DNA from: Aldehydirespirator sp965220645
GTDB lineage: Bacteria > Actinomycetota > Acidimicrobiia > Acidimicrobiales > Aldehydirespiratoraceae
Direction: 5' to 3'
Length of the DNA: 64,000 nucleotides
Assembly: GCA_965220645.1 (NCBI GenBank)
Contig: OZ244836.1
Location: 992,001-1,056,000 of the forward strand
Below the pieces are notes generated by a model. The model did no database searches, had not been told where the DNA came from, and was given only the letters and a program-made list of their open reading frames with translations. Positions 15,689 to 24,388 of this stretch are shown one piece after another (within the stretch, counting starts at the first letter, position 1; each line of letters begins with the position of its first letter). The position numbers and the translations under genes are program-made.

Positions 15689-16917
15689 CTCGTAGCGCGG
15701 CGGCGCTTCGGGGATCGAGCGCCGGCATCGCAGCGCCTGGCGGGGGCGACGCAATCAGTGCCAGTGGTTCCGCCGCGCTGGTCGAGGCCGTGCACCGCAG
15801 GATTGTCGACACGCTCACGGAGGGACCGATGCCGGCGGTCGACATCGCCGGCCTAGTCCGCTCGCTGGCCCCCCTCACGCCGACGGATGTGGTCGACGAC
15901 GTGGCGGCTCGGGTAGCGGCACGCGTACACGGCCTGGGTCCCCTGGAGCCCCTGCTGGCCGATGCGTCGGTGAGCGAGGTGATGATCAACGGGCCCGGGC
16001 CGGTGTGGGTCGAGCGGGGCGGCACCGTGAGCCGGAGCGGGGTGTCGCTGGACCGGGCCGCGGTCGACCTGGTCATCGAGCGGATCGTGTCCCCGCTGGG
16101 TCGCCGGGTCGACCAGCTGACCCCTTGCGTGGACGGTCGCCTGCCCGACGGTTCCCGGGTCCACGTGGCCGTTCCTCCCGTCGCGGTCGATGGCCCCTAT
16201 GTGACGATCCGGCGGTTCGTAGTTCCCGATGTGGCCCTGGAGATGTTTGCCGCGCCGCCTGTGGTGGCTCTGCTGGAGGAATTGGTGGACCGGGGGGCCA
16301 ATCTCGTCGTGAGCGGCGGCACGGGGGCGGGCAAGACCACCCTTCTCAACGCTCTGGCCGGCCGGGTGAGCCACCGGCAGCGGGTGATCACCATCGAGGA
16401 CGCCGCCGAGCTGCAGCTGGAGCATCCCCATGTCGTGCGGCTGGAGTCCCGGCCCGAGACGCGCGAGGGCGGCGGGGCGGTGACGATCCGCGACCTTGTG
16501 CGCAACGCGCTGCGGATGCGTCCCGACCGGCTGGTGGTGGGGGAGGTGCGCGGCCCGGAGGCTCTCGACCTGCTGCACGCCCTCAATACCGGTCACGCCG
16601 GGTGCCTCTCCACGGTGCACGCCAACGGTCCCGTCGACTCGCTGCGCCGCCTGACCGCGCTGGCCACCTCGGCTGATGAGCGTTTGGGAGTGGAGGCCGT
16701 TCGGGACCACGTCACGGCCGCCATCGATGTGGTCGTGCATCTGGGACGATCCCGCGACGGCACCCGGCGGATCGCCGCCGTCGCCGAAGTGGCGGGGCAC
16801 GACCGGGTGTGCCTGCTGGCCGACGACGCTGAGGTCCGCTCGCCCATCGCCCGGCCCGCCCGCCTGATGGTGGACGGCATCGAGTCTCGGGCGCCCCGCC
16901 CGGCAGCCGAGCCGTGA
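15685..16917 (+). CDS. tadA: Tad pilus secretion ATPase TadA/CpaF
   Basis: The 410-residue product is a type II/IV secretion NTPase. It shows the N-terminal GLGPLEPLLADASVSEVMIN block (about residues 75-95), PDGSRVHVAVPPV, the Walker A SGGTGAGKTTLLNALAG near 211, the Asp-box ITIEDAAELQLEHPHVVRLE near 236, Walker B with DRLVVGEVRGPEALDLL near 278 and the His-box HAGCLSTVHANGPVDSLRR. It powers assembly of Flp pili at the inner face of the membrane. ATG 15685 overlaps the cpaE stop, and its own TGA overlaps the GTG of tadB. Confidence 0.93.
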   Translation: MTRSAAALRGSSAGIAAPGGGDAISASGSAALVEAVHRRIVDTLTEGPMPAVDIAGLVRSLAPLTPTDVVDDVAARVAARVHGLGPLEPLLADASVSEVMINGPGPVWVERGGTVSRSGVSLDRAAVDLVIERIVSPLGRRVDQLTPCVDGRLPDGSRVHVAVPPVAVDGPYVTIRRFVVPDVALEMFAAPPVVALLEELVDRGANLVVSGGTGAGKTTLLNALAGRVSHRQRVITIEDAAELQLEHPHVVRLESRPETREGGGAVTIRDLVRNALRMRPDRLVVGEVRGPEALDLLHALNTGHAGCLSTVHANGPVDSLRRLTALATSADERLGVEAVRDHVTAAIDVVVHLGRSRDGTRRIAAVAEVAGHDRVCLLADDAEVRSPIARPARLMVDGIESRAPRPAAEP

Positions 16918-17597
16918 GCGCGTTGTTGGCGGCTGTCCTTCTGTTCGTGGCGTTGGCGCCCGATCTGCCGTTGGCGGGGCCTCGGGGCCGCACATCGCGT
17001 CGCGTGTGGCTGCGGACCGCACGTCTAACCCGTCTCCTGGCCGCGGCGCGACGATGGAGCGGGCGGTCGGAGCAGGCCGACGCCATTCCGCAAGCGCTCG
17101 AGCTGACGGCCCGGGCGATGCGATCGGGCGCCTCTGTGTTGACCGCCCTCGACGGTGTGGCTGCGGAGCTCCCCGAGATCGGCCTGGGTCCAGTGGTGAG
17201 CAGGGTGCGCGGGGGTCTCAGCCTTACGGAGGCCCTCGACGGCTGGGTCGCTGACGCGCCTGATCGCCAGACGGCTGCGGCCCTGCTGGTGCTGGGGCAC
17301 ACCTCCGGAGCGGCCATGGCCGCAAGTCTCGATCGGGCCGCCGCGTCACTGCGCCAGCGTCACGCCCTCGGCGACGAGATTCGAGCCCTGACCTCCCAGA
17401 CGCGCACCTCAGGGGTGGTCGTCGCGGCGGCCCCGGCCGGCTTCGCGGTCATCGTCACGCTCGTCGACCGTGACGCACTGAGCGGGCTGCTGTCCACCTC
17501 TGTAGGGCTCATGTCGCTGGTGCTCGGATTGGTGTTGGAGGGCCTGGGCCTTTGGTGGATGGCCCGCCTCTGCCGGGGTGTGGGCCGATGGGCGTGA
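16914..17597 (+). CDS. tadB: TadB-like inner-membrane platform protein (T2SSF)
   Basis: The 227-residue product has an N-terminal hydrophobic segment, a cytoplasmic type II secretion system F domain (ALELTARAMRSGASVLTALD near residue 62 and GLSLTEALDGWVADAP near 100, typical of the helical F domain) and a C-terminal pair of membrane helices (VVVAAAPAGFAVIVTLV and MSLVLGLVLEGLGLWWMARL). It forms, with TadC, the membrane platform of the Tad machine. It starts with GTG overlapping the tadA stop and ends ten bases inside tadC. It is shorter than classical TadB, lacking most of the N-terminal extension. Confidence 0.85.
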   Translation: MSALLAAVLLFVALAPDLPLAGPRGRTSRRVWLRTARLTRLLAAARRWSGRSEQADAIPQALELTARAMRSGASVLTALDGVAAELPEIGLGPVVSRVRGGLSLTEALDGWVADAPDRQTAAALLVLGHTSGAAMAASLDRAAASLRQRHALGDEIRALTSQTRTSGVVVAAAPAGFAVIVTLVDRDALSGLLSTSVGLMSLVLGLVLEGLGLWWMARLCRGVGRWA

Positions 17598-18367
17598 GCC
17601 TCGCGGCGGTGTCCGCGGCCCTGCTCGTGCTGACGGTCTTCGATGTCGCAACCGCAACGAGCCGCGTCGCCCGCCGCCGGGTCCGCGGTACCGCCCGGCC
17701 CGTCCGCCGCGACCTGAGACGTGCTCTGTCAGCACTGGGTCGGCGGCTGTCGAGGGGCGCAGTCGAGCCCGAGGATGAGGCGCTGGTCGGAATCTCGATC
17801 CTCGTAACCGCAGCCGCTGGGGCGGCGTTCGGCCCAACGGGTGGCCTGCTCTCGTTGCTGGCGGTCGTAAGCGCTGTCGTCGCCCGGCGCCGATCCCGCC
17901 GGCGCCAGCGCATGTTGCAGATCGAGCGCCATCTACCCGAGGTGATCGACTTGCTCGGACTGGTGATCGGAGCGGGCAGGCCGACGGTGTCGGCCCTCTC
18001 GGACATCAGTCCACGAGTCGCCGAGCCGTTCCGGTCCGAGTTGCTCTCCGTAGTTAGGCGCACCGCCGCCGGGGAGTCCTTCGTCGACTCGGTGCGGCGG
18101 CTGCGAGACAACCTGGGCCCCAGCGTCTCGTCGGTCGTGTACGCGGTCACCGCGGCAGAGATCGACGGAACACCGCTGCGCCCGGCCCTCCAGCGAGCTG
18201 CCGACGAGGCTCACCGGCTGCGGCGGGTGCGGGCACAGGAGGCCGCCCGGCGAGTTCCGGTGCTGATGCTGTTCCCGCTCGTCTTCTGCGTGCTGCCCGC
18301 CTTCTGCTTGCTCACTGTCGTCCCGCTGCTCGTGGGGACCATCTCTGACTTGGGATTCCCGTCATGA
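17588..18367 (+). CDS. tadC: TadC-like inner-membrane platform protein (T2SSF)
   Basis: The 259-residue product has an N-terminal membrane helix, a basic stretch, a second membrane segment around residues 60-95, and a T2SSF domain with ERHLPEVIDLLGLVIGAG and SVVRRTAAGESFVDSVRRLR. The canonical platform motif follows in the form EIDGTPLRPALQRAADEA near residue 195, and RRVRAQEAARRVPVLMLFPL leads into a last hydrophobic hairpin. It pairs with TadB. ATG 17588 overlaps the tadB end. The operon continues after about 100 bases with the pilin gene. Confidence 0.88.
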   Translation: MGVSLAAVSAALLVLTVFDVATATSRVARRRVRGTARPVRRDLRRALSALGRRLSRGAVEPEDEALVGISILVTAAAGAAFGPTGGLLSLLAVVSAVVARRRSRRRQRMLQIERHLPEVIDLLGLVIGAGRPTVSALSDISPRVAEPFRSELLSVVRRTAAGESFVDSVRRLRDNLGPSVSSVVYAVTAAEIDGTPLRPALQRAADEAHRLRRVRAQEAARRVPVLMLFPLVFCVLPAFCLLTVVPLLVGTISDLGFPS

Positions 18368-18473
18368 CCTTCGACGCGAAGTGCCCTCACCCATTCACGC
18401 GCTTTCTCGCACGGCTCAGTTCCCTCCGCGATGGCGCAGGCCGACCAGACGGCAACACTCGAAAGGAGAGCCC

Positions 18474-18686
18474 ATGTTCCTGCGGATCTACACGGCGCTG
18501 CTGACGCGTTGTGGCGCTGCGCTTCAGCGGCTCGGCGACCGGGGCCAGACCACTGCGGAGTACGCCCTGGTCCTCGTCGGCGCCGCCGCGGTGGCCGTGC
18601 TATTGCTGACCTGGGCGACCGGCTCGGGCAAGATCGCGTGGCTGCTCGACAAAATGGTGGACACGATCGCCAACATGGTCAAGTGA
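18474..18686 (+). CDS. Flp/DUF4244-type pilin of Tad locus 1
   Basis: The 70-residue product has a short basic N-terminus, then DRGQTTAEYALVLVGAAAVA, the class III prepilin signal of actinobacterial Flp/DUF4244 pilins with the conserved TTAEYA core and a hydrophobic helix, ending in ANMVK. The glutamate in the AEYA core would be E5 of the mature pilin after cleavage near the glutamine. A strong GAAAGGAGAG ribosome binding site precedes ATG 18474. The gene sits where pilins are expected, between tadC and tadE. No prepilin peptidase gene is seen in the window. Confidence 0.87.
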   Translation: MFLRIYTALLTRCGAALQRLGDRGQTTAEYALVLVGAAAVAVLLLTWATGSGKIAWLLDKMVDTIANMVK

Positions 18687-18826
18687 CCGGGGGGCGCGCG
18701 AGTCGCCGGCACCGTCAAGTGACCGGGGGGCGCGCGAGTCGCCGGCACGGTCTAGTGACCGGGGGGCGCGCGAGTCGCCGGCACGGTCTAGTGACCGGGG
18801 GGCGCGCGAGTCGCCGGCACCGTCAA
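18683..18826 (+). repeat. Four tandem 36-bp repeats across the pilin-tadE junction
   Basis: Four nearly identical 36-bp units start at 18683, 18719, 18755 and 18791, each beginning GTGACCGGGGGGCGCGCGAG. The unit length is a multiple of three, so the tadE frame stays open. Each unit repeats the GTGA sequence that forms the stop-start overlap with the pilin gene. Differences between copies are limited to a few bases near the unit ends, so the expansion is recent. Confidence 0.95.
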
Positions 18827-19183
18827 TCAGGGCAGGCGACGGTGGAGTTCGTGCTCGTGATGCCGTTCTTCGCGCTGATGCTGCTGGCTGTCGTGCAGGT
18901 GGGCCTGCTCGTGCGGGCCCGGGTGCTGGTCACGCACGCGGCCAGGGAGGCCGTGCGCTCCGCGGCCGTTGGCGTTGCTGATGGCGAGGTGCGGGCCGCC
19001 GCGCTGGCCGCGGCCGACCTGGACCCGAGGCGCCTGGCTGTGTCGGTGCGGCGAGTCAACGGCAGGGCGACGGTGGAGTTGCGCTACGCCGAGCCCACTG
19101 ACGTTCCGCTGGTGGGGCCTCTGGTCGGGGATGCAGTGTTCGAGGCCCGCGCCACCATGCACCTCGAACAGCCCGTTGGATGA
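18683..19183 (+). CDS. tadE: TadE-like pseudopilin with reiterated N-terminal 12-residue repeats
   Basis: The core has SGQATVEFVLVMPFFALMLL, the TadE signature of a prepilin-like cleavage site followed by an ATVEF hydrophobic helix, and a C-terminal beta-rich part. In front of it the frame encodes four copies of a basic unit close to VTGGRASRRHRQ. GTG 18683 overlaps the pilin stop (GTGA), and equivalent GTG codons begin the other copies at 18719, 18755 and 18791. Translation could start at any of them, and I give the longest form (166 residues). If the last GTG is used the protein has 130 residues, closer to the usual TadE size. TadE-like proteins are minor pilins or assembly factors of Flp pili. 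Confidence 0.82.
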   Translation: MTGGRASRRHRQVTGGRASRRHGLVTGGRASRRHGLVTGGRASRRHRQSGQATVEFVLVMPFFALMLLAVVQVGLLVRARVLVTHAAREAVRSAAVGVADGEVRAAALAAADLDPRRLAVSVRRVNGRATVELRYAEPTDVPLVGPLVGDAVFEARATMHLEQPVG

Positions 19184-19240
19184 CTCTCCGGAGGATCGAA
19201 ATCACCAAGTCGATCGCTATAGGCGGTACCGTTTTGGTCT

Positions 19241-19621
19241 GTGTCCGTCACGATCCGGCGCAGGGAGCAGCCTCCGTGGACTGTTCTCCGCGTCGGTGGC
19301 GATCTCGATGTCGTCGGAGCTCCCGACCTGCGCCAGGCCGTCGTCACTGCAGTAGCCGGAGGCGCCCGGCTGCTGGCTCTTGATCTGTCGGAACTGGACT
19401 TCATCGACTCGTTCGGCATAGGCGCGGTTGTCGGCGCGCTCAAGCGACTGCGCCAACGGGGTGGCGACCTGGCGCTCGTGTGCCCGTCGCCCCGCATCCG
19501 CAGGGTCTTCGAGATCTGCGACCTCGACAGGATCTTGGCGTTGCACAACTCCCTTGACAGCCTCGCCGGGCTCTCCGGCGTGGCCCCGGATGGTGCAGCA
19601 TCCGCGCCGAGGCAGCCGTGA
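19241..19621 (+). CDS. STAS-domain anti-sigma factor antagonist (RsbV/SpoIIAA-like)
   Basis: The 126-residue product is a single STAS domain. It has WTVLRVGGDLDVVGAPDLRQ (about residues 13-32), LLALDLSELDFIDSFGIGAV with the phosphorylatable serine in the D-S-F-G-I-G loop near residue 57, and GGDLALVCPSPRIRRVFEI. Such proteins release a sigma factor from its anti-sigma kinase when dephosphorylated. Its stop overlaps the start of the RsbW-like kinase by four bases, so the two form one module. GTG 19241 is the start. The sigma factor that this pair controls is not next to it. Confidence 0.85.
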   Translation: MSVTIRRREQPPWTVLRVGGDLDVVGAPDLRQAVVTAVAGGARLLALDLSELDFIDSFGIGAVVGALKRLRQRGGDLALVCPSPRIRRVFEICDLDRILALHNSLDSLAGLSGVAPDGAASAPRQP

Positions 19622-20040
19622 GCGGAACCATCGAGATCGAGATCCCGGCCCGGGCCGACTACGTGTCCCTGGTGCGGCTGGTCGTTGCCGCGGCGGCCGA
19701 ACTGGTGCCGAGCCTCGAGCCGTCGCGCATCGACGACCTCCGGGTGGCGGTTTCGGAGGCCACCACCAACGCCATACAAGCCCACATCCGCTCCGGCTGC
19801 ACCCGCCCGGTGAAGGTGTGCTGCCGCTGCACCGATCGAAGGGTGTTGGTGACGGTCAGCGATGAGGGGCCTGGCTTCGATGTGGACGCGCTGCCCGAGA
19901 TGCCGCCTCCCGAGTCGGAGGCCCGGCTGCGTCGGGAGTCGGGGATGGGAATATCCATCATGAGGACGCTCGCCGACGAGTCACACTTCCGTTCAGGCCC
20001 GCACGGCACCGAAGTGTCCCTTATTCTCAACGCGTCCTAA
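19618..20040 (+). CDS. RsbW-like serine kinase/anti-sigma factor (HATPase_c)
   Basis: The 140-residue product has the Bergerat ATP-binding fold of the SpoIIAB/RsbW group: the N box LRVAVSEATTNAIQAHI near residue 42, the G1 box VSDEGPGFDV near 83, and the G2 region RRESGMGISIMRTLADES near 107. It would phosphorylate the adjacent STAS protein and hold a sigma factor inactive. The Arg-rich and Cys-containing stretch VKVCCRCTDRR is unusual. In many Gram-positives this gene precedes its sigma gene, but here an Na+/H+ antiporter follows. Confidence 0.82.
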   Translation: MSGTIEIEIPARADYVSLVRLVVAAAAELVPSLEPSRIDDLRVAVSEATTNAIQAHIRSGCTRPVKVCCRCTDRRVLVTVSDEGPGFDVDALPEMPPPESEARLRRESGMGISIMRTLADESHFRSGPHGTEVSLILNAS

Positions 20041-20094
20041 CGTCACATCCGACGATTTCGACTTCGACCCGCCCGAGCCCACCCAACCCACACG

Positions 20095-21459
20095 ATGATG
20101 GCCTCAGACCCGCGAGACAACCCGGACGCCCCGGACCTGTCCCCGCTGACGTGGATCGGCAGCGACCGCCGGCTGGCCCGCAGGATCGGCCGGCCGATGC
20201 TGCGCTTCCTTCGCATCGAGGCTGCGGGCGGTGTGGTGATGCTGGTGGCCGCGGTGGTGGCCCTCGTCTGGGCCAACTCGCCGTGGCGCGACTCGTACTA
20301 CGAGCTGCTGCACAGCCACATCCGCCTGGAGCTGGGCAGCGTGCTCGCGCTGGACGAGCCGCTGGAGGCCTGGATCAACGACGCCCTGATGGTGATCTTC
20401 TTCTTCGTGGTCGGCCTGGAGATCAAGCGGGAGCTGATCATCGGCGAGCTGCGCCGGCCGGCTGCCGCCGCGCTGCCCGCCGTGGCGGCCCTGGGCGGCA
20501 TGGTGGTGCCCGCCGCGCTCTACGCCGCTCTCAACGCTGGCGGCGAGGGCTCGGCCGGCTGGGGCATACCGATGGCCACCGACATCGCCTTCGCCGTGGG
20601 GGTGTTGTCGTTGCTGGGGAGGCGGGTTCCGAGCGCGCTCAAGATCTTCCTGCTCACCCTGGCGATCGTGGACGACATCGGCGCCATCGCCGTGATCGCG
20701 CTCTTCTACACCGACGACCTCTCTTCGGGCTGGCTGCTGGTAGCCGCGGGGATCGTGGCGCTCCTCGTGCTGATGCGCCTGGTCCGCATCTGGTACACGC
20801 CCGCCTATCTCATCGTGGGCGTGGTGCTGTGGCTGGCGGTGTTCGAGTCGGGCGTGCACGCCACGATCGCCGGTGTCGTGCTGGGCATCCTCACGCCGGC
20901 GCGACCCCTGGTGAGCGAGAGCACGTTCGACGACATGGTGGCCGGATGGTTCTCGGGCGACGCGGTCAGCCCGCCGGTGGCCCGGCGGGCCTCGTTCGAG
21001 GTTCGCGAGCGTGTCAGCGTGGCCGACCGGCTTGAGAACATGCTGCATCCCTGGACGAGCTTCCTGATCGTTCCGGTGTTCGCGCTGGCCAATGCCGGGG
21101 TCGAGCTGTCGGCCGACGCTCTCGACGACGCCGTGCGGTCCCCCGTCACCATCGGCATCATGCTGGGTCTCGTGATCGGCAAGCTCGTGGGGGTCTCATC
21201 GTTCACCTGGGTCGCCGTGCGCCTCGGGCTGTGCGATCTGCCCACCGGTGTCACCTGGACGAAGGTGATCGGTGTAGCCGGTGTGGCCGGAATCGGCTTC
21301 ACCGTGTCGCTGTTCATCACCAACCTGGCTTTCACGGCCGACGACATCACCGATCAGGCAAAGGTGGGGATCCTGGCGGCCTCGACGGTAGCTGCATTCA
21401 TCGGCGCCGCTATCCTCCGCAGCTCTCGACCAGCGGACGAGCCGGCGTCGGGGGCCTAG
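20095..21459 (+). CDS. nhaA: Na+/H+ antiporter NhaA
   Basis: The 454-residue integral membrane protein matches NhaA through its length. It has FFFVVGLEIKRELIIGEL near residue 102, MATDIAFAVGVLSLLG near 160 with the cation-binding region, LTLAIVDDIGAIAVIALFYT near 190 carrying the paired essential aspartates (VDD), HPWTSFLIVPVFALANAGVE near 318, and GFTVSLFITNLAF near the end. It exchanges sodium for protons at the cytoplasmic membrane. ATG 20095 is used (a second ATG follows at once). It stands alone between the anti-sigma pair and topA. Its presence fits a saline habitat but does not prove one. Confidence 0.93.
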   Translation: MMASDPRDNPDAPDLSPLTWIGSDRRLARRIGRPMLRFLRIEAAGGVVMLVAAVVALVWANSPWRDSYYELLHSHIRLELGSVLALDEPLEAWINDALMVIFFFVVGLEIKRELIIGELRRPAAAALPAVAALGGMVVPAALYAALNAGGEGSAGWGIPMATDIAFAVGVLSLLGRRVPSALKIFLLTLAIVDDIGAIAVIALFYTDDLSSGWLLVAAGIVALLVLMRLVRIWYTPAYLIVGVVLWLAVFESGVHATIAGVVLGILTPARPLVSESTFDDMVAGWFSGDAVSPPVARRASFEVRERVSVADRLENMLHPWTSFLIVPVFALANAGVELSADALDDAVRSPVTIGIMLGLVIGKLVGVSSFTWVAVRLGLCDLPTGVTWTKVIGVAGVAGIGFTVSLFITNLAFTADDITDQAKVGILAASTVAAFIGAAILRSSRPADEPASGA

Positions 21460-21602
21460 GCACCCGGCGAGCACCGGCGCGAATCGCTGGTCTGGCGGCA
21501 CGCCCGTTCATCCCCCTGCCACAACGTGAACAAGACCCTGCTTATCCTGTCCGAGTCTCCAACTGTTGACGGGCACCCGCCCGTCGGATCGGTTCGGTGT
21601 CC

Positions 21603-24227
21603 ATGGCCAAAGCCCTAGTCATTGTCGAATCGCCCGCCAAGGCGAAGACGATCTCCGGCTATCTCGGCGACGGTTACGTCGTGGAGTCGTCCATCGGCCA
21701 CATCCGCGATCTGCCCAGCCGGGCGGCTGAGGTCCCCAAGGCGTACAAGTCCGAGCCGTGGGCCCGCCTGGGCATCGACATCGACAACGAGTTCAAGCCG
21801 CTCTACGTCATCAACAGCGACAAGCGACAGCAGGTCCGCAAGCTCAAGGACCTTCTGGCCGGCGCCGACGAGCTCTACCTGGCCACGGACGAGGACCGCG
21901 AGGGCGAGGCCATCGCCTGGCACCTGATGGAGGTGCTCAACCCGCGGGTGCCGGTGAAGCGAATGGTCTTTCACGAGATCACCAGGGCCGCGATCTCTGC
22001 CGCGGTCGCCTCTCCTCGCGAGCTGGACCGTCGCCTGGTGGACGCCCAGGAGGCCCGCCGGATGCTTGACCGGCTCTACGGCTACGAGGTGTCGCCGGTG
22101 CTCTGGAAGAAGGTCATGCCGCAGCTGTCGGCCGGGCGGGTACAGAGCGTCGCAGTTCGCATCGTGGTGGAGCGCGAGCGTGAGCGCATGGACTTCGTCA
22201 GCGCCAGCTTCTGGGGGATCGGTGGCACGTTCGCCCCGGTGAAGTCCGACGGCAACAGCAGCGGGCTCGAGTTCACTGCCGAACTTGTCCAGCTCGACGG
22301 CTCGCGCGTCGCCGCAGCCCGCGACTTCGGTCCTGATGGTCGGCCGGTCCGGGGCGGTGTGACCGTGCTCGACGAGGCGGCGGCCACGTCGCTCGTCTCG
22401 GGTCTCCAGGAAGCGGCCTTCGCGGTCCGGGCCCGCACCTCCAAGCCGTACCGGCGACGGCCGGCCGCGCCCTTCATCACCTCGACCCTGCAGCAGGAGG
22501 CGGCCCGCAAGCTTCACATGACCTCCGCGGTGGCCATGCGCACGGCGCAGTCGTTGTACGAGAAGGGCTACATCACCTACATGCGCACCGACAGCACCTC
22601 GCTGTCGTCGGGGGCGGTGGCCGCGGCGCGCGCCGAGATCACCAAGCGCTTCGGGAAGGCCCTGCTGCCGCCCGAGCCAAGGGTGTACGCCAGCAGGGTC
22701 AAGAACGCCCAGGAGGCCCACGAGGCGATCCGACCCGCCGGGGACACCTTCACCGACCCACCGACGGTGGCCAACCAGTTGCCCCGGCCCGAGGCCCGGC
22801 TCTACGAACTGGTGTGGAAGCGGACGCTGGCCAGCCAGATGACGGACTGCACCGGCGAGACGGTGCAGTTACGCGTCGGCGCCCGCAGCGCCTCGGGCCG
22901 CGACGTGGAGTTCGCGGCCAGCGGCACTGTGATCACCCATCAGGGCTTCCGCGAGGTGTACATAGAGGGCACCGACGCCGGAGAGGCGAGTGAGGCCGAG
23001 GACGAGCTGCGCCTGCCCCCCTTGAACGAGGGCGAGGGTGTGGGTTGCCGCGCCCTGGAGGCGGCCGGGCGGGTCACGCAGCCTCCGGCTCGCTACACCG
23101 AGGCGTCGCTGGTGCGGCGCCTGGAGCAGCTCGGGGTGGGCCGGCCGTCTACCTACTCCTCGATCATGGGCACGATCATCGACCGGGGGTATGTGTGGAA
23201 GAAGGGCTCGGCGCTGGTCCCGTCGTTCACGGCGTTCTCGGTGGTCAACCTGCTGGAGCGACACTTCCCGAAGCTCGTCGACTATGCCTTCACCGCTGAG
23301 ATGGAGGACGACCTCGACCGGATCGCGGCCGGTGCCGAGGAGCAGGTTCCGTGGCTGCGCCGGTTCTACTTCGGTGGCGACGACGATCCGGGCCTGAAGG
23401 AGAAGGTGTCGAGCCGTCTCAGCGACATCGATGCCCGTTCGATCAACTCGATCCCGCTGGGCGCCGATGACGAAGGCGTTGAACTGGAGGTCCGGGTGGG
23501 ACGCTACGGACCTACGGTGCGAAGGGGAGAGGACTCGGCCTCCGTGCCCGACGGCACCGCTCCCGACGAGCTCACCATGGAGCGAGTGGTCGAGCTGCTG
23601 GCCACCGGCCGCGACGGGCGAGAGCTCGGCACCGATCCGACCACCGGGCTGACCGTGGTGGCCAGGTCGGGCCGTTACGGCCCCTACGTGCAACTCGGGC
23701 GGGCCGAGGAGGTTCCCGACAAGCCCAAGTTTGCGTCGCTGTTCAAGACCATGACGCTGGAGACGGTCACCCTCGAGCAGGCTCTGCAGTTGCTGTCGCT
23801 GCCCCGCGCCGTTGGCACCGACCCCGCCGACGGGGTGGAGATAACGGTGCAGAACGGACGGTACGGACCGTTCGTGCGCAAGGGTTCCGACAGCCGCAGC
23901 CTGACCAGCGAGGACCAACTGTTCACGGTCAGTCTCGAGGAGTGCCTCGAGCTGCTGGCCCAGCCCAGTCGCCGGGGTCGGGCCGCCGCGTCCGCACCGC
24001 TGCGGGAACTGGGGGAGGACCCCGACACGGGTCGAGCCGTTGTGGTCAAGGACGGTCGTTACGGCCACTACGTCACCGACGGCGAGACCAACGCATCGCT
24101 GCGCTCGGGCGACACCGTCGAGGGCCTCACTCTGGACCGTGCCTGCGAGCTGCTGGCCGAGAGGCGGGCGAAGGGACCGGCCAAGAAGCGCCCCGCTCGC
24201 CGAAAGCCGACCCGCAAGCGCCGCTGA
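21603..24227 (+). CDS. topA: DNA topoisomerase I
   Basis: The 874-residue type IA topoisomerase has the Toprim start ALVIVESPAKAKTISGYLGD, the acidic centre ATDEDREGEAIAWHLMEVL near residue 97, MLDRLYGYEVSPVLWKK near 155, and the catalytic tyrosine in YITYMRTDSTSLSSGA near 323. The C-terminus has no zinc fingers. It carries four topoisomerase C-terminal repeats recognisable by RYGPTVRRGED, RYGPYVQLG, RYGPFVRKG and RYGHYVTDG, and a basic Lys/Arg tail. This is the usual actinobacterial layout. It relaxes negative supercoils. ATG 21603 is chosen; GTG 21597 lies two codons before. Two dispersed-repeat cores follow the stop immediately. Confidence 0.96.
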   Translation: MAKALVIVESPAKAKTISGYLGDGYVVESSIGHIRDLPSRAAEVPKAYKSEPWARLGIDIDNEFKPLYVINSDKRQQVRKLKDLLAGADELYLATDEDREGEAIAWHLMEVLNPRVPVKRMVFHEITRAAISAAVASPRELDRRLVDAQEARRMLDRLYGYEVSPVLWKKVMPQLSAGRVQSVAVRIVVERERERMDFVSASFWGIGGTFAPVKSDGNSSGLEFTAELVQLDGSRVAAARDFGPDGRPVRGGVTVLDEAAATSLVSGLQEAAFAVRARTSKPYRRRPAAPFITSTLQQEAARKLHMTSAVAMRTAQSLYEKGYITYMRTDSTSLSSGAVAAARAEITKRFGKALLPPEPRVYASRVKNAQEAHEAIRPAGDTFTDPPTVANQLPRPEARLYELVWKRTLASQMTDCTGETVQLRVGARSASGRDVEFAASGTVITHQGFREVYIEGTDAGEASEAEDELRLPPLNEGEGVGCRALEAAGRVTQPPARYTEASLVRRLEQLGVGRPSTYSSIMGTIIDRGYVWKKGSALVPSFTAFSVVNLLERHFPKLVDYAFTAEMEDDLDRIAAGAEEQVPWLRRFYFGGDDDPGLKEKVSSRLSDIDARSINSIPLGADDEGVELEVRVGRYGPTVRRGEDSASVPDGTAPDELTMERVVELLATGRDGRELGTDPTTGLTVVARSGRYGPYVQLGRAEEVPDKPKFASLFKTMTLETVTLEQALQLLSLPRAVGTDPADGVEITVQNGRYGPFVRKGSDSRSLTSEDQLFTVSLEECLELLAQPSRRGRAAASAPLRELGEDPDTGRAVVVKDGRYGHYVTDGETNASLRSGDTVEGLTLDRACELLAERRAKGPAKKRPARRKPTRKRR

Positions 24228-24229
24228 CC

Positions 24230-24316
24230 CAGGGCCCGAGCGGCCCGTGAGCGCAGCGACCAAGAGCGGGAACCAGGGCCCGAGCGGCCCGTGAGCGCAG
24301 CGAACAAGAGCGGGAA
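24230..24316 (+). repeat. Dispersed repeat, copies B and C (tandem cores, 44-bp period)
   Basis: Two consecutive 44-bp copies of the conserved core of the dispersed element start at 24230 and 24274, three bases after the topA stop. Each contains CGAGCGGCCCGTGAGCGCAG, and they differ by one base (GACCAAG versus GAACAAG). The outer blocks seen in copies A, D and E are missing. The rest of the 160-base gap to the MFS gene shows no further feature. Confidence 0.85.
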
Positions 24317-24388
24317 TGACGCCCCTCACCGGGCGCCTCGGCTCGTACACAAGCCGTCGCCGGGCCGTAACGCATAGCCTCGGATGTC

